From NCBI RefSeq assembly GCF_002591895.1, contig NZ_NISX01000017.1:1-64000 (forward strand): a stretch of DNA of 64,000 nt. The letters are read 5' to 3'. Below, piece by piece: positions 44,541-54,720 of this stretch. Positions within the stretch are counted from its first letter, which is position 1. Every line of letters starts with the position of its first letter. Below the pieces are notes generated by a model that saw only the letters and a list, made by a program, of their open reading frames with translations, did not search any database and was not told the origin of the DNA. The translations under genes and the position numbers were made by a program. The DNA comes from Lacimicrobium alkaliphilum (lineage in GTDB: Bacteria > Pseudomonadota > Gammaproteobacteria > Enterobacterales > Alteromonadaceae).

Positions 44541-47177
44541 CTACTTTTTCCCTTTACGTTTATCGTCCACCTGCCATTTTCCGCCTTTATACCATGCGCT
44601 CCATCCTGTCGCTTTGCCGTCCTCGTTCTCAGAGGTGACATATTGCTGCTTGGTTTTGCGGCTATAGCGTACCATTGTCTTATTGCCATCCGGATCTTTT
44701 TGAGGTGCGTCAGCCAGATACAGGAACTTTTCAGACAAGCGGTCACGGAAGCGCGCCAGCTCTTCGATTAGAGGGGCACGGGTTTCCCTGGATTTAGGAA
44801 AGTTGTGCGCTGCCAGGAATATCCCCGAAGCTCCGTCACGCAATACAAAGTGAGCATCGGATTTGGTACAGAGCAATTCAGGCAGATCCACCGGATCTTC
44901 CTTGGGCGGTGCCACTTCACCGCTTCTCAGTAATTTACGGGTGTTTTTGCATTCACTGTTCGTGCAACCAAAATACTTACCGAAACGACCGTTTTTCAGC
45001 TCCATATTGGCGCCGCATTTATCACATTCGATAATCGGTCCGTCATAGCCTTTAATCTTAAAGGTACCCTGCTCGACTTCGATGCCTTTACACACTGGCG
45101 TATTGCCACAGACATGCAGCTTTCGCTTCTCATCAATCAGGTAGCTGTCCATGGCCGTACCACATATCTGGCATCGGCGCTTGGCCCGCAGCACTTCGGT
45201 TTCCAGTTCTTCCTCATCATCCACTTTCACCACTTCATCACCCGGAGTGAGGTTCATGGTGTTAGTGCAGCGCTCTTTGGGTGGCAGGCTATAACCGGAG
45301 CAGCCCAGAAACACTCCTGTACTCGCCGTGCGTATGGTCATAGGACGGCCACATTTGCTACAGGGGATGTCTGTCATCACCGCTTCATTGGAGCGCATCC
45401 CCCCTTCTTCGGCGGGCTTTTCTGCATTTATCAGTTTGCTGTAGAAGTCACCATAAAAATCGTTCAGAACTTCTTTCCAGAACAGCTTACCACCGGCAAT
45501 TTCATCCAGATGCTGTTCCATATTGGCGGTAAAATCATAACTGATCAGATCCTGGAAATTCTCCAGCAATCTGTCGTTGACGATTTCACCCATTTTTTCA
45601 GCATAGAAGCGCTTATTTTCCAGCCTGACATAGCCACGATCCTGAATCGTAGAGATAATGCTGGCATACGTAGAGGGCCGGCCAATGCCGCGTTTTTCCA
45701 GCTCTTTAACCAGTGAAGCTTCAGAATAACGAGCCGGTGGTTTGGTAAAGTGTTGTTTGGGATCGAGCGCTTCGAGTTCGAGCACTTCGCCCTCTTTCAC
45801 ATCAGGCAGGATCAGATCTTCTTCACCTTTCTTGCGGGCCTGGGTCTGTACTCTGGTCCAACCGTCAAATTTAAGTACCCGCCCCTTGGCAGTCAATTCA
45901 AATTCATCAGCTTTAACCCGGATTGTTGTCGCGTCATACTTAGCCGGCGTCATCTGACAGGCAACAAATTGGCGCCATATAAGCTCATACAGCCTCTGAG
46001 CGTCCCGTTCCATGTCCCCCAGTGATTCTGCCTTAACTTTGACACTTGAGGGCCTGATGGCTTCGTGCGCTTCCTGAGCCCCTTCCTTACTTCCATATTT
46101 AATTGGCGAACCCGGCAGGTAGTCATCACCAAACTGACCGTTGATATACTCACGGCAGGCATCTACTGCCTCACTGCTGAGATTGGTCGAATCGGTTCGC
46201 ATATAAGTGATGTGCCCTGCTTCATAGAGCCTTTGAGCCATCATCATGGTCTTTTTAACCCCAAAACCCAGGCGGGTACTTGCAGCCTGCTGGAGTGTAG
46301 ACGTGATAAAAGGAGCAGAAGGTTTACTCTGAGTGGGCCGCGACTCGCGGCTGATCACTTCATAGTCAGCCTTTTCAAGTAAGGCCACAGCGGCATCTGT
46401 CTGCTGTTTGTTTTTCGGCTTAAAGGCCTCACCCCGCTGCTTAACCACCTGCATGCGCAGCTTTTGTTGTGCGCGGTTTAAATCAGCATGTACATCCCAG
46501 AACTCTTCAGGCACAAAGGCTTTGATATCCCGCTCTTTATCTACAACCAGGCGCACTGCCACCGACTGTACCCGACCGGCCGACAGCCCTCTGGCAATCT
46601 TTTTCCACAGCAATGGCGAGACCATAAAGCCCACCACCCGGTCCAGAAAGCGCCTTGCCTGCTGCGCATTGACTCTGTCGACGTTGACATCACCGGGATG
46701 AGAAAAGGCTTCCTGAATTGCTTTTTTAGTGATTTCGTTGAATACCACCCGCTTAAAGACTTTGTCTTTACTACCAATCAGCTCCTGCAGGTGCCAGGCT
46801 ATCGCCTCCCCTTCACGGTCCAAATCCGTTGCCAGATAGATGGTATCGGCATTCTTAGCCAGTTTTTTCAGTTCATTGACGACTTTTTCCTTGCCGCTCA
46901 GAACCTCATAGTGGGCTTCCCAGTCGTTTTGCGGGTCAATGCCCATGCGGTCAACCAGCTTTCTGTACTCATGCTCACGCAGGTAGGCTTCACGCTTAGC
47001 GTCACTCAGAGTTTTGAGCTCTTTGGCAGGTTTCTTAGCCGGGACTTTACCCAGGGCTTTAGTGGGAAGATCGCGAATATGCCCCACGCTGGATTTCACC
47101 ACGAAGTCTTTACCCAGATACTTATTAATGGTTTTAGCTTTTGCCGGAGACTCGACTATAACCAGGGACTTTGCCAT
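44541..47177 (-). CDS. topA: DNA topoisomerase I
   Basis: TopA relaxes negative supercoils by single-strand passage. The 878 residues match the family. They comprise a TOPRIM domain ([34 protein letters not shown] acidic triad), the core with nucleophile Y325 in [13 protein letters not shown], and three C-terminal Cys4 zinc ribbons ([24 protein letters not shown]). A basic C-terminal tail follows. The start at 47177 gives the standard [14 protein letters not shown]; the frame is open to 47243. It is monocistronic. Its downstream region is a repeat cluster and no terminator was identified. Confidence 0.97.
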   Translation of the reverse strand: MAKSLVIVESPAKAKTINKYLGKDFVVKSSVGHIRDLPTKALGKVPAKKPAKELKTLSDAKREAYLREHEYRKLVDRMGIDPQNDWEAHYEVLSGKEKVVNELKKLAKNADTIYLATDLDREGEAIAWHLQELIGSKDKVFKRVVFNEITKKAIQEAFSHPGDVNVDRVNAQQARRFLDRVVGFMVSPLLWKKIARGLSAGRVQSVAVRLVVDKERDIKAFVPEEFWDVHADLNRAQQKLRMQVVKQRGEAFKPKNKQQTDAAVALLEKADYEVISRESRPTQSKPSAPFITSTLQQAASTRLGFGVKKTMMMAQRLYEAGHITYMRTDSTNLSSEAVDACREYINGQFGDDYLPGSPIKYGSKEGAQEAHEAIRPSSVKVKAESLGDMERDAQRLYELIWRQFVACQMTPAKYDATTIRVKADEFELTAKGRVLKFDGWTRVQTQARKKGEEDLILPDVKEGEVLELEALDPKQHFTKPPARYSEASLVKELEKRGIGRPSTYASIISTIQDRGYVRLENKRFYAEKMGEIVNDRLLENFQDLISYDFTANMEQHLDEIAGGKLFWKEVLNDFYGDFYSKLINAEKPAEEGGMRSNEAVMTDIPCSKCGRPMTIRTASTGVFLGCSGYSLPPKERCTNTMNLTPGDEVVKVDDEEELETEVLRAKRRCQICGTAMDSYLIDEKRKLHVCGNTPVCKGIEVEQGTFKIKGYDGPIIECDKCGANMELKNGRFGKYFGCTNSECKNTRKLLRSGEVAPPKEDPVDLPELLCTKSDAHFVLRDGASGIFLAAHNFPKSRETRAPLIEELARFRDRLSEKFLYLADAPQKDPDGNKTMVRYSRKTKQQYVTSENEDGKATGWSAWYKGGKWQVDDKRKGKK

Positions 47178-47243
47178 ATAACGTCTGCTCTTAATTAGTG
47201 TGCTGGCTTTGATAAAAAGCCAGATAAGGTGCCTTCTCGGCAC

Positions 47244-47799
47244 GGCATCTTTTTAGATATATCTATAAAAAAGGTGGAAAACAAGGTGTTTTAAATATTA
47301 CTTTTGCGCATCATCTGCATAAAAATAACCTTTGCCATCTCCCTGTTCTTAGTACGACCCAGCGTATTTCACTCTCAGAATAATACAGCACAACAACTGA
47401 ATATGACCCAAAGCGGTCAATATCTGCCCCAAACACAGCGGCAGCGGTCAAAGCCTAATTCTGGCCTGATTTCCGATTAAGTAAGGGCTACGACCTCTTT
47501 CTGACGGTTTCGTGCAAATAATTTCAAATTTTTTCTGGTGCGGATTTATGCGCCTGAAAATAACCTAAAGCATTGAAATATAAAGATTGTCAAAAATACT
47601 TATGCTGAAGTTTGCGGGCCGTATTCACTCTCCCTCATTGCGCGGCAATATTATGCATAGATTTGCCAATATGCAAATTTGGCAGCATGTTAAAAACTCG
47701 TATAATGAATTTCTCTGCTTCAGGCCCGTCTCAAAATCGCCACTTCACGAGCTTCATAAGGCAGAGCATCCTCTTAAACACATAACCACCGGGGAAATA
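47244..47799. other. Intergenic region between topA and astB
   Basis: This divergent 556-bp region carries the topA promoter (not located) and the astB promoter at 47679-47706. A frame open from 47587 into astB is not coding: it lacks a ribosome-binding site and contains the promoter. The first 300 bp are AT-rich with no dispersed repeats, unlike most other long gaps here. Confidence 0.5.
47679..47706 (+). promoter_or_regulatory. Sigma-70 promoter of astB with ArgR-like boxes
   Basis: TTGGCA at 47679-47684 and TATAAT at 47701-47706 are spaced 16 bp, a near-consensus promoter about 90 bp before the astB ATG. Just upstream, at 47651-47677, ATTATGCATAG and AATATGCAAAT resemble paired ArgR half-boxes. 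Arginine control of the ast pathway is known in several gammaproteobacteria; the ArgR reading is tentative. Confidence 0.6.
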
Positions 47800-49137
47800 A
47801 TGAAACAGTTTGAAGTCAATTTCGACGGCCTGGTCGGCCCTACACATAATTATGCAGGTTTGTCTTTTGGCAATGTCGCATCACTGAACAATGCCAAGTC
47901 TGACAGCAGCCCCAGAAAAGCCGCAAAACAGGGTCTGAAGAAGATGAAAGCGCTGTCTGACATGGGCATGCTTCAGGGTGTACTGGCACCTCAGGAGCGC
48001 CCTGACATTGCCACTCTTCGACGTCTGGGATTCACCGGCAATGACGCAGATGTGCTTGAGAAAGCCGCCAAACAAGCCACTGAAGTATTTCTGGCTTGTT
48101 GTTCAGCATCCAGCATGTGGACCGCTAACGCGGCGACCGTCTCACCCAGCGCAGATACTGCCGATGGCCGGGTGCATTTCACCCCGGCTAATCTGACCAA
48201 TAAATTTCATCGCTCATTAGAGCCTGAGGTGACCGGGCGTATTTTGCAGGCCACTTTTGCCAATGAAAAATACTTTGTGCATCACCGCCATTTGCCCGAT
48301 AACGAACACTTCGGCGATGAAGGCGCCGCCAACCATACCCGTCTGTGCTCTGAATATGGCCGTCCGGGCGTTGAAATCTTCTGTTATGGCCGTTATGCGT
48401 TTAATACCAGTAAACCGGCTCCGAAGCGTTTTCCTGCCAGACAAACGCTGGAGTCCTGCCAGGCTATCGCCAGACTTCATGGTCTGAGCGATGAGAATGT
48501 GGTGTACCTGCAACAAAACCCCGATGTTATCGATCAGGGTGTGTTCCACAATGATGTTATTTCTGTGGGTAATCAGAATGTGCTGTTTTACCATGAGCAG
48601 GCGTTCTTTGATACCCAGGCCAAACTGGACGAAATTCAGCGTAAATTTGGTCAGGATAAAGTGCACTTTATTAAAGTAAACACCGATGATGTATCGGTAC
48701 AGGATGCCGTCAGGACCTACCTGTTTAATACCCAGATCATCACCATGCCAGACGGTGAAATGGCGATCATCGCGCCCACAGAGTGCGAGGAGAACCCGGC
48801 TGTTTCTGCTTATCTGGACAAGTTAGCCACCCTTGGCACACCCATCAAAAAGGTACATTACTTTGATGTGAAACAGAGTATGCGCAATGGCGGTGGCCCG
48901 GCGTGTTTGCGTTTACGCGTGGCACTGACAGATCAGGAAGTCGATGCCGTTAATCCCAACACACTGATTAACGACACCCAGTTTGAAAGACTGAACACCT
49001 GGGTAGACAAACACTACCGCGATGCACTGAGTTTTGACGATTTGCGTGACCCTCAATTACTGCTGGAGTCCCGCACGGCTCTGGATGAACTGACGCAAAT
49101 TCTGAAACTGGGCTCAGTCTATCCCTTCCAGCGTTGA
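47800..49137 (+). CDS. astB: N-succinylarginine dihydrolase
   Basis: AstB hydrolyses N2-succinylarginine to succinylornithine, CO2 and ammonia, the second step of the arginine succinyltransferase pathway. The 445 residues match the family (445-450). The N-terminus [21 protein letters not shown] and the C-terminal [12 protein letters not shown] with the catalytic Cys are diagnostic. The ATG at 47800 has GGGGAA upstream and gives the usual [10 protein letters not shown] start. The other ast genes are not here, as is usual in Alteromonadales, where astB is often separate. Confidence 0.95.
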   Translation: MKQFEVNFDGLVGPTHNYAGLSFGNVASLNNAKSDSSPRKAAKQGLKKMKALSDMGMLQGVLAPQERPDIATLRRLGFTGNDADVLEKAAKQATEVFLACCSASSMWTANAATVSPSADTADGRVHFTPANLTNKFHRSLEPEVTGRILQATFANEKYFVHHRHLPDNEHFGDEGAANHTRLCSEYGRPGVEIFCYGRYAFNTSKPAPKRFPARQTLESCQAIARLHGLSDENVVYLQQNPDVIDQGVFHNDVISVGNQNVLFYHEQAFFDTQAKLDEIQRKFGQDKVHFIKVNTDDVSVQDAVRTYLFNTQIITMPDGEMAIIAPTECEENPAVSAYLDKLATLGTPIKKVHYFDVKQSMRNGGGPACLRLRVALTDQEVDAVNPNTLINDTQFERLNTWVDKHYRDALSFDDLRDPQLLLESRTALDELTQILKLGSVYPFQR

Positions 49138-49221
49138 CACCAGATGATGCGCACTAAACCCCGCAGCGTTTAGTGCAGCGACACCATTATCGCGAAAAGA
49201 TATACCCAGAAACAGACAAAC

Positions 49222-49250
49222 AAAAAACCCGCTAAAGTAGCGGGTTTTTT
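49222..49250. terminator. Bidirectional terminator between astB and the Ig-like lipoprotein
   Basis: The stem AACCCGCTA/TAGCGGGTT with a 3-nt loop is flanked by A6 and T6, so it can end transcripts from both converging genes. Confidence 0.92.
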
Positions 49251-49268
49251 ATTAACTTTAACTATGAC

Positions 49269-51593
49269 TTAAAGCGTATTCGTACAGGTTCTGCCTGTAC
49301 CATCATCAATCAACGTTCCCGGATTATCCGGATCTTCGACCAGATTCAGACCATCACCAAAGGGATTGGTATTAGGCCGTGAATTTTCGATTACCAAATC
49401 AGAATTGGATGCGCCGAGGCGGTAAAACTGACTGGTTGTAGACTCAGAGCCTGACACACCTGTGCTAACGGAAATCTTGACCGTTACCCAGGCTGCATAA
49501 GTTTGCGGATAACGCAGCTCGATCAGTGCCTGACCGTTCTCGTCTGTGGTCACATTACCATCAATGGAGATAATGTTGCCCGGGGACAATTCTGTATCAC
49601 CATTTGTATCCTCGTTAGGATCCAGCAGACCATCGCTGTCTACATCCTCATTGGCACAGCCCTGAGTAAATTCAGGCACCCAGTATTCGAAGTTATCTGC
49701 ATTGGGGAAAGCAACCCAATAGCCTTTATTAAAAGCGGCCCGGCGCACACCAAAGTTATCATCACCAGGCCCTGCATTAGGATCCAGCAGCTCTGTATAC
49801 TTGACTGGCGTACCGGTAACCGTCAGTTCCGCTCCGGATACCGGGTTAGAGTCCACATCGGTAACAAATACCGTAAACACTTTCAGGTAACTGGTTTCAT
49901 CAGGCTCCTGAATAGTGTTACCCGTACCCAGTGAAATAAACTGTGCTCTGTTCCCTACTGTAATAGACGTGGAGGCAGCAATGTTCGACTGTTGTTCTGT
50001 CGCTGTCACCACCACGGCATCCTGGCCAGTAGTAACTGTGTTCGAGGTGTAAACAGTAGACGCCAATCCTTTACTATCGGTCACCGCTACTGCTGGGTCA
50101 ATGCTACCACCCGTCACATCGTCCAGTGTAAAGTTAATGGTTTTGCCTTTAACCAGGTTACCCTGTGGATCCCTGAGTACCGCTGTAATGGTACTCTTCT
50201 GGCCGTCAGGCCCAATGGATTTTGGACTCGCGTCGACAATAACATTGTCCACCTCTGTGGCCACAAATTCCATATCGGTGCGGCTGTTGACCGCACTTCC
50301 GGCGCCATCCTCACCTTTAGCATAAACTGACGCCGGCCCGGCATTGGCTGAACTTATGGTGACACTTATCTGGCCATTTGCGTCCGTTACACCCTGCGTC
50401 GCAGATAAACTGCCACGCGTCGTGTTTAAACTGACACTCCCTCCAACAAAAGGTACCCCTTCTCGTAGCCAGGTAATAGTCAGAGGGGCATTTTCACCAA
50501 GTTCCACATCAGACTGAGGGCTTTGGGTAAAGCTAAACTCATCCTGCTGTACACTGATGTTCACACTACCACTGATATTTAGTGCGTTGGCAGTAATGAC
50601 ATCAATGCCGGAGTTTTGTGCCTTAAAAGTAATACTAAGCTGGCCCGTCGGGTCGGTAACAGGAGGGTTTTCGTCTGAGAGTTCCTTGTCTTTGTACAAG
50701 AGCACATTGCCATTGTCTGAGGTCAGGGTTACCGGTTGATTGGGAATCCCTTTACCATCCGAGTCTGCGACAATCACAGTAACACTGGCACTATCGTCTA
50801 AGATAACCGAAGAAGGCGCATTCAGTTTGACCTCGGTTCCAATCACATTGACGGTCAGCTCACGGGTAATTCCCCCTGCTCTTGCCGTAACCAGAATATC
50901 CCGGTTTTCTGGCTCATTCAGTGTTTTGAGAATATTGCGAGCGGTGCCATCTGCGCCAGTCGTAATAGTTCGCTGGCTCAGTTGCCCGGAACTGGCTGAA
51001 AAGCTCACCTGCACGTCCTCTAATAATGCATTGGCATCATCCTGGGCCAGAACGATAATTTCTACTTCATCAGAGCCGGACGAAGGCAGTTGGGTGGTGC
51101 TGGCAAAAACCGATAATTTAGCCACATCCGTTGTAGACTGATTGCCATCACCCGCTGATGTAAGATTCAGAACAAACTCATCACTATCAGACGTCGTCGC
51201 TACCACACTAAAGCCGCCGCCAACGTCACCCGCACGGACTTCGATACTGGCCACGCCATCATTGTTGGTTGTCGCAGTGCCGCTGGAAGGAGAAAGTGTG
51301 GCATAGCCAGCTGCCGGAAGAATGAAGGTTACCAGTTCACCAGGCACTACACTGGAATCTTCCTGTACTGTGGCATTAATAACCCAGGGCTCTGAGGCAC
51401 TCAGTTGTTGCTCATTCGTATCAACGACGTTACCCGAACCATCGACCACTTCAAAACTGATAGTAATTGTGCCCGTTTGATCCGAGCCACCACCACCGCC
51501 TGAATCATCTCTGCTGACTGAGCCACCGCCACCACAGGCAATCATCGCCAGACTAAGCAGGCCTGCTAACGTGGCCCTTAGAGTTGATCTCAT
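49269..51593 (-). CDS. Large bacterial-Ig (Big_1) lipoprotein
   Basis: The 774-residue protein has a lipobox (SLAMIAC, Cys20) followed by a Gly/Ser-rich spacer. About six immunoglobulin-like domains of the invasin/intimin Big_1 type follow. Recurrent markers are T-x-N-x-DG-x-A-x-I-x-L turns such as TTNNDGVASIEVRAG, TTGADGTARNILKT and TDANGQISVTISS. Near residue 640 is an EDVDSDGLLDPNEDTNGD calcium-type Asp loop. Such proteins are exposed on the outer membrane and act in adhesion or as scaffolds. It converges with astB and is divergent from the symporter gene. No enzyme domain is seen. Confidence 0.85.
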   Translation of the reverse strand: MRSTLRATLAGLLSLAMIACGGGGSVSRDDSGGGGGSDQTGTITISFEVVDGSGNVVDTNEQQLSASEPWVINATVQEDSSVVPGELVTFILPAAGYATLSPSSGTATTNNDGVASIEVRAGDVGGGFSVVATTSDSDEFVLNLTSAGDGNQSTTDVAKLSVFASTTQLPSSGSDEVEIIVLAQDDANALLEDVQVSFSASSGQLSQRTITTGADGTARNILKTLNEPENRDILVTARAGGITRELTVNVIGTEVKLNAPSSVILDDSASVTVIVADSDGKGIPNQPVTLTSDNGNVLLYKDKELSDENPPVTDPTGQLSITFKAQNSGIDVITANALNISGSVNISVQQDEFSFTQSPQSDVELGENAPLTITWLREGVPFVGGSVSLNTTRGSLSATQGVTDANGQISVTISSANAGPASVYAKGEDGAGSAVNSRTDMEFVATEVDNVIVDASPKSIGPDGQKSTITAVLRDPQGNLVKGKTINFTLDDVTGGSIDPAVAVTDSKGLASTVYTSNTVTTGQDAVVVTATEQQSNIAASTSITVGNRAQFISLGTGNTIQEPDETSYLKVFTVFVTDVDSNPVSGAELTVTGTPVKYTELLDPNAGPGDDNFGVRRAAFNKGYWVAFPNADNFEYWVPEFTQGCANEDVDSDGLLDPNEDTNGDTELSPGNIISIDGNVTTDENGQALIELRYPQTYAAWVTVKISVSTGVSGSESTTSQFYRLGASNSDLVIENSRPNTNPFGDGLNLVEDPDNPGTLIDDGTGRTCTNTL

Positions 51594-51715
51594 TCTTTTC
51601 TCCCTTGTTTTAAAATAAGCCTGGAAATTCCAAACTCAGAGTCTTATTTCAGTTCAGCTTACCCACTAAACTTGTTAGTCTTAGCCGCTAAATAAGAATA
51701 ACGACCGGAATCCCT

Positions 51716-53062
51716 ATGGCTAATCCCGCACAAAAACACAGTTTAACCACCAGAATCTTTTTCGGCATGATTGCCGGAATTATTATCGGAATACTACTCC
51801 GAACACTGTTTGATGATAGCGGAGATTTTTCATTTGGGGTATTCGGACTCAACGTTTCAACGTATGCCCTTTTGGTCGATGGTATATTTAATATTATTGG
51901 TCAGATATTTATTGCCAGTTTACAAATGCTGGTAGTGCCCCTGGTTTTTATCTCTCTGGTTTGCGGCACCTGTAATCTGAGCGAGCCAAGTAAACTGGGG
52001 CGTCTGGGTGGAAAGTCGATACTGCTGTACTTACTCACTACCGCAATTGCCATTTCCCTGGCCATTACCTTTGCCATCATCGTATCACCGGGAGAAGGCA
52101 TAAATCTGCAGGCTGATGTAGATTTCAGCGCAAACGAAGCGCCGTCACTGGCTCAGGTCATTATTGATATGTTCCCCACCAATCCAATCAATGCGATGGC
52201 AGAGGGCAATATGCTGCAGATTATTGTATTTGCAGTGCTCTTTGGTGTCGCAATGGCCATGGCCGGCAGCGCCGGTGACAGACTTGGCAAAATGTTTGAA
52301 GACCTGAATAAAGTGGTAATGCGCCTGGTAACCATATTAATGAACCTCGCTCCTTACGGGGTTTTCGCTTTGATGGCCAAACTGTCGGCCACAATTGGTT
52401 TTGATACCTTTGCCAGCCTGGTTAAGTACTTCTTCCTGGTGCTCTTTGTACTGGCAGTTCATGGGCTTGTGACCTACCCGGTACTGCTGAAAGTGCTATT
52501 AGGCATGAACCCATTGATGCTGCTCAGAAAAATGCGGGACGCGGCGCTGTTCGCCTTTAGTACCTCAAGCAGCAGCGCCACCCTGCCGGTGACACTGGAA
52601 ACCGCCAGAAACAAACTGGGTATTAATAATTCCGTTTCCTCTTTTACCATACCGCTTGGCGCCACCATTAATATGGACGGCACTGCGATCATGCAGGGAG
52701 TAGCAACGGTCTTCATTGCCCAGGTTTATGCGGTTGACCTTTCTGTGGGTGATTACCTGATGGTGATCCTGACTGCAACGCTGGCATCAATCGGCACTGC
52801 AGGTGTACCCGGTGTTGGCTTAATTATGCTGGCCATGGTGTTACAACAGGTTGGCCTGCCGGTGGAAGGTATCGCACTGATTATCGGGGTCGACAGGTTA
52901 CTGGATATGACCCGTACGGCTGTCAATGTAACAGGTGACTGTACTGTTGCTACTATCGTGGCAAAGAGCGAAGGCGAGCTGGACGAAGCCCGTTACAATG
53001 ACCCCGATGCCGGCTCTCGCGAAGAAGACGTAGACTTTGAAGACTTCGAAAAGAATAAATAA
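51716..53062 (+). CDS. Dicarboxylate/amino-acid:cation symporter (DAACS)
   Basis: The 448-residue protein has eight helices and two re-entrant hairpins. The family signatures are the serine-rich FAFSTSSSSATLPVT of hairpin 1, TIPLGATINMDGTAIMQG in helix 7 and the AVNVTGDCTVATIVAKSE end of helix 8. It takes up glutamate, aspartate or C4-dicarboxylates with Na+ or H+. The acidic tail after residue 430 is likely cytoplasmic. It is a single gene followed by a 480-bp repeat cluster. Confidence 0.93.
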   Translation: MANPAQKHSLTTRIFFGMIAGIIIGILLRTLFDDSGDFSFGVFGLNVSTYALLVDGIFNIIGQIFIASLQMLVVPLVFISLVCGTCNLSEPSKLGRLGGKSILLYLLTTAIAISLAITFAIIVSPGEGINLQADVDFSANEAPSLAQVIIDMFPTNPINAMAEGNMLQIIVFAVLFGVAMAMAGSAGDRLGKMFEDLNKVVMRLVTILMNLAPYGVFALMAKLSATIGFDTFASLVKYFFLVLFVLAVHGLVTYPVLLKVLLGMNPLMLLRKMRDAALFAFSTSSSSATLPVTLETARNKLGINNSVSSFTIPLGATINMDGTAIMQGVATVFIAQVYAVDLSVGDYLMVILTATLASIGTAGVPGVGLIMLAMVLQQVGLPVEGIALIIGVDRLLDMTRTAVNVTGDCTVATIVAKSEGELDEARYNDPDAGSREEDVDFEDFEKNK

Positions 53063-53063
53063 A

Positions 53064-53525
53064 AGTGTAGCCCTATGCAGCGCAGCGGAATACGGGGGAA
53101 TCCAGCAGAGTTCTGGACTAAGCGGTAAAATAACCACAGAGGCACAGAGATCACGGAGGATTGAATGGTTAAACGCTTTCACCCCTTCGTGTTTTTCGTG
53201 GTCAAAAGCTTTTAAACCACTAACCACACCAAAAGCACGAACAGATCGTCTCTCGCAAAGTTGTAAGGGCGAAAGCGAAAACAGGGATGTATTATTTCGC
53301 GAACCGACGGATGGAATTTATTTATTCGCCTGACAACGCCAGCTCGTAGCCCGTGATGCAGCGGAGCGGAATCCGGGGAAACTCAACCCCGCAATCCGCT
53401 TCGCTCCTTGCAGGCTACGCCGCTGCGAGATCTTAAGCTTTTATTCATTTGATCTCGCTGAGGCGCAAAGGCGCAGAGATGTTAAAGCCCTTTTCTATCC
53501 TCTGTGCCCTCAGTGGCTCTGTGGT
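53064..53525. repeat. Dispersed repeat cluster between the symporter and sohB
   Basis: In order these are a partial GTAGCCC-type element (53069-53117), a CCACAGAGGCACAGAGATCA arm (about 53133), a TTCGTGTTTTTCGTGG block (about 53188), a GAATTTATTCGCC-type element interrupted by about 35 bp (53260-53335), a full GTAGCCCG palindrome (53346-53418), a CGCTGAGGCGCAAAGGCG core (about 53457) and a CTCTGTGGTGAAA arm (53518). This one gap holds all the repeat families of the window. Confidence 0.85.
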
Positions 53526-53543
53526 GAAATCTCTTTTCGTTAG

Positions 53544-54560
53544 TTAATAAGGATGCTGGGACTTTTGCCATAAGCGGCCAATGGTGGATTCAATCGCAAT
53601 ACTGGCAGACTTACCAAGCTTATCCATCAGGTTTTTCTTCAGGCTGTATTTTACCTGATAAATTTTCTGCTTCTGATTTGCCGCCAGCAAATAATCGTCA
53701 GAAGTGCCGAGTTCATCAACCAGCTTCATTTCCTTAGCCTGAATACCGTACCAGTATTCTCCGGTTGCGACCTTATCCAGATCCAGATCCTTACGGTGTT
53801 CACCGACAAATCCCTTAAACAGGACATGCACCTGTTCCAGTTCCTCGCGGAACTTTTTACGCCCGGCTTCGTTATTCTCACCGAACAAGGTCAGTGTACG
53901 CTTGTATTGACCCGCAGTGTGTTGCTCCCAGTCAATATCATGCTTTTTTAATAACTTATTAAAATTTGGCAACTGCGCAATCACACCAATTGAACCAATG
54001 ATGGCAAATTTCGACGCGATCACTTTGTCGGCCACACAGGCCATCATATAACCACCGCTGGCAGCCACTTTATCAACCGATACCGTAAGCTGGATATGAG
54101 CATCTCTGAGGCGCTGTAACTGTGATGCGGCAAGCCCATAACCATGAACAACACCACCGCCTGATTCGAGCCTGATCAACACTTCATCTTCGGGCTTCGC
54201 CACGCAGAGTATCGCAGTCACTTCTTCTCGCAGGCTGTCTACCTCATGCGCATCCATTGAGCCTTTAAAGTCAACAACAAAAAGATTGGAACGGGCTTTT
54301 GAGTCAGCTTTCTTCTCCGCCTTTTTTCGCTTTTTATCCTCTTTTTGCAGCTTTTTAACTTCATCTTTGCCAAGTAGCAGATGATTTGCCTGTTCTTGCA
54401 ATTCATCAATACGATCCGAAATTGAATGGATCTCCAACTCACCTTTGCGCTGTTTCTGCTTGCTTGCAAGACCAACAATACCGCCGACGGCTAACAATAA
54501 AGCCACAACCAATGTTACTGCTTTGGCGGCAAAGAGTCCGTATTCGTATAAAAATTCCAA
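53544..54560 (-). CDS. sohB: Inner-membrane S49 protease SohB
   Basis: The 338-residue protein has an N-terminal membrane helix (about residues 8-30) and a highly charged coiled segment (about 65-90). The S49 peptidase domain has S168 in KVAASGGYMMA and K220 in AGQYKRTL as the probable Ser/Lys dyad. The start is a TTG at 54560 with GGAG 8 bp upstream; the protein then begins EFLYEYGLF as in E. coli SohB. It is a multicopy suppressor of degP loss in E. coli and processes periplasmic or membrane peptides. Confidence 0.93.
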   Translation of the reverse strand: MEFLYEYGLFAAKAVTLVVALLLAVGGIVGLASKQKQRKGELEIHSISDRIDELQEQANHLLLGKDEVKKLQKEDKKRKKAEKKADSKARSNLFVVDFKGSMDAHEVDSLREEVTAILCVAKPEDEVLIRLESGGGVVHGYGLAASQLQRLRDAHIQLTVSVDKVAASGGYMMACVADKVIASKFAIIGSIGVIAQLPNFNKLLKKHDIDWEQHTAGQYKRTLTLFGENNEAGRKKFREELEQVHVLFKGFVGEHRKDLDLDKVATGEYWYGIQAKEMKLVDELGTSDDYLLAANQKQKIYQVKYSLKKNLMDKLGKSASIAIESTIGRLWQKSQHPY

Positions 54561-54624
54561 GCGTGTTACTCCGTTCTATCGAAAAGCCAGAAGTTATAAT
54601 AAGGCCAATGCTGCGTTATTCAAC

Positions 54625-54650
54625 GTAGGGCTGAATTTATTCGGCCAGGT
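54625..54650. repeat. Half copy of the GAATTTATTCGCC-type element
   Basis: CGTAGGGCTGAATTTATTCG then GCCAG matches one arm of the palindrome seen whole at 16350 and 25134. The second arm is missing. It lies between sohB and the terminator of the lipase gene. Confidence 0.6.
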
Positions 54651-54670
54651 TCAACCAGCCTGTTAAATAA

Positions 54671-54700
54671 AAAAGCCAGACCGCAAGGCCTGGCTTTTTA
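54671..54700. terminator. Terminator downstream of the VolA-like gene
   Basis: The stem AAAAGCCAG-A-CC/GG-C-CTGGCTTTT with a GCAA loop and one mismatch has A- and T-runs on both sides. It serves the lipase gene on the minus strand, which ends 21 bp away. Confidence 0.88.
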
Positions 54701-54720
54701 ATGGTTTCGTACTCTATCTA

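Noticed and set aside
47587-47799. N-terminal extension of astB
   Set aside because: The extension contains the TTGGCA/TATAAT promoter, and AstB proteins start at the [10 protein letters not shown] residue block encoded from 47800.
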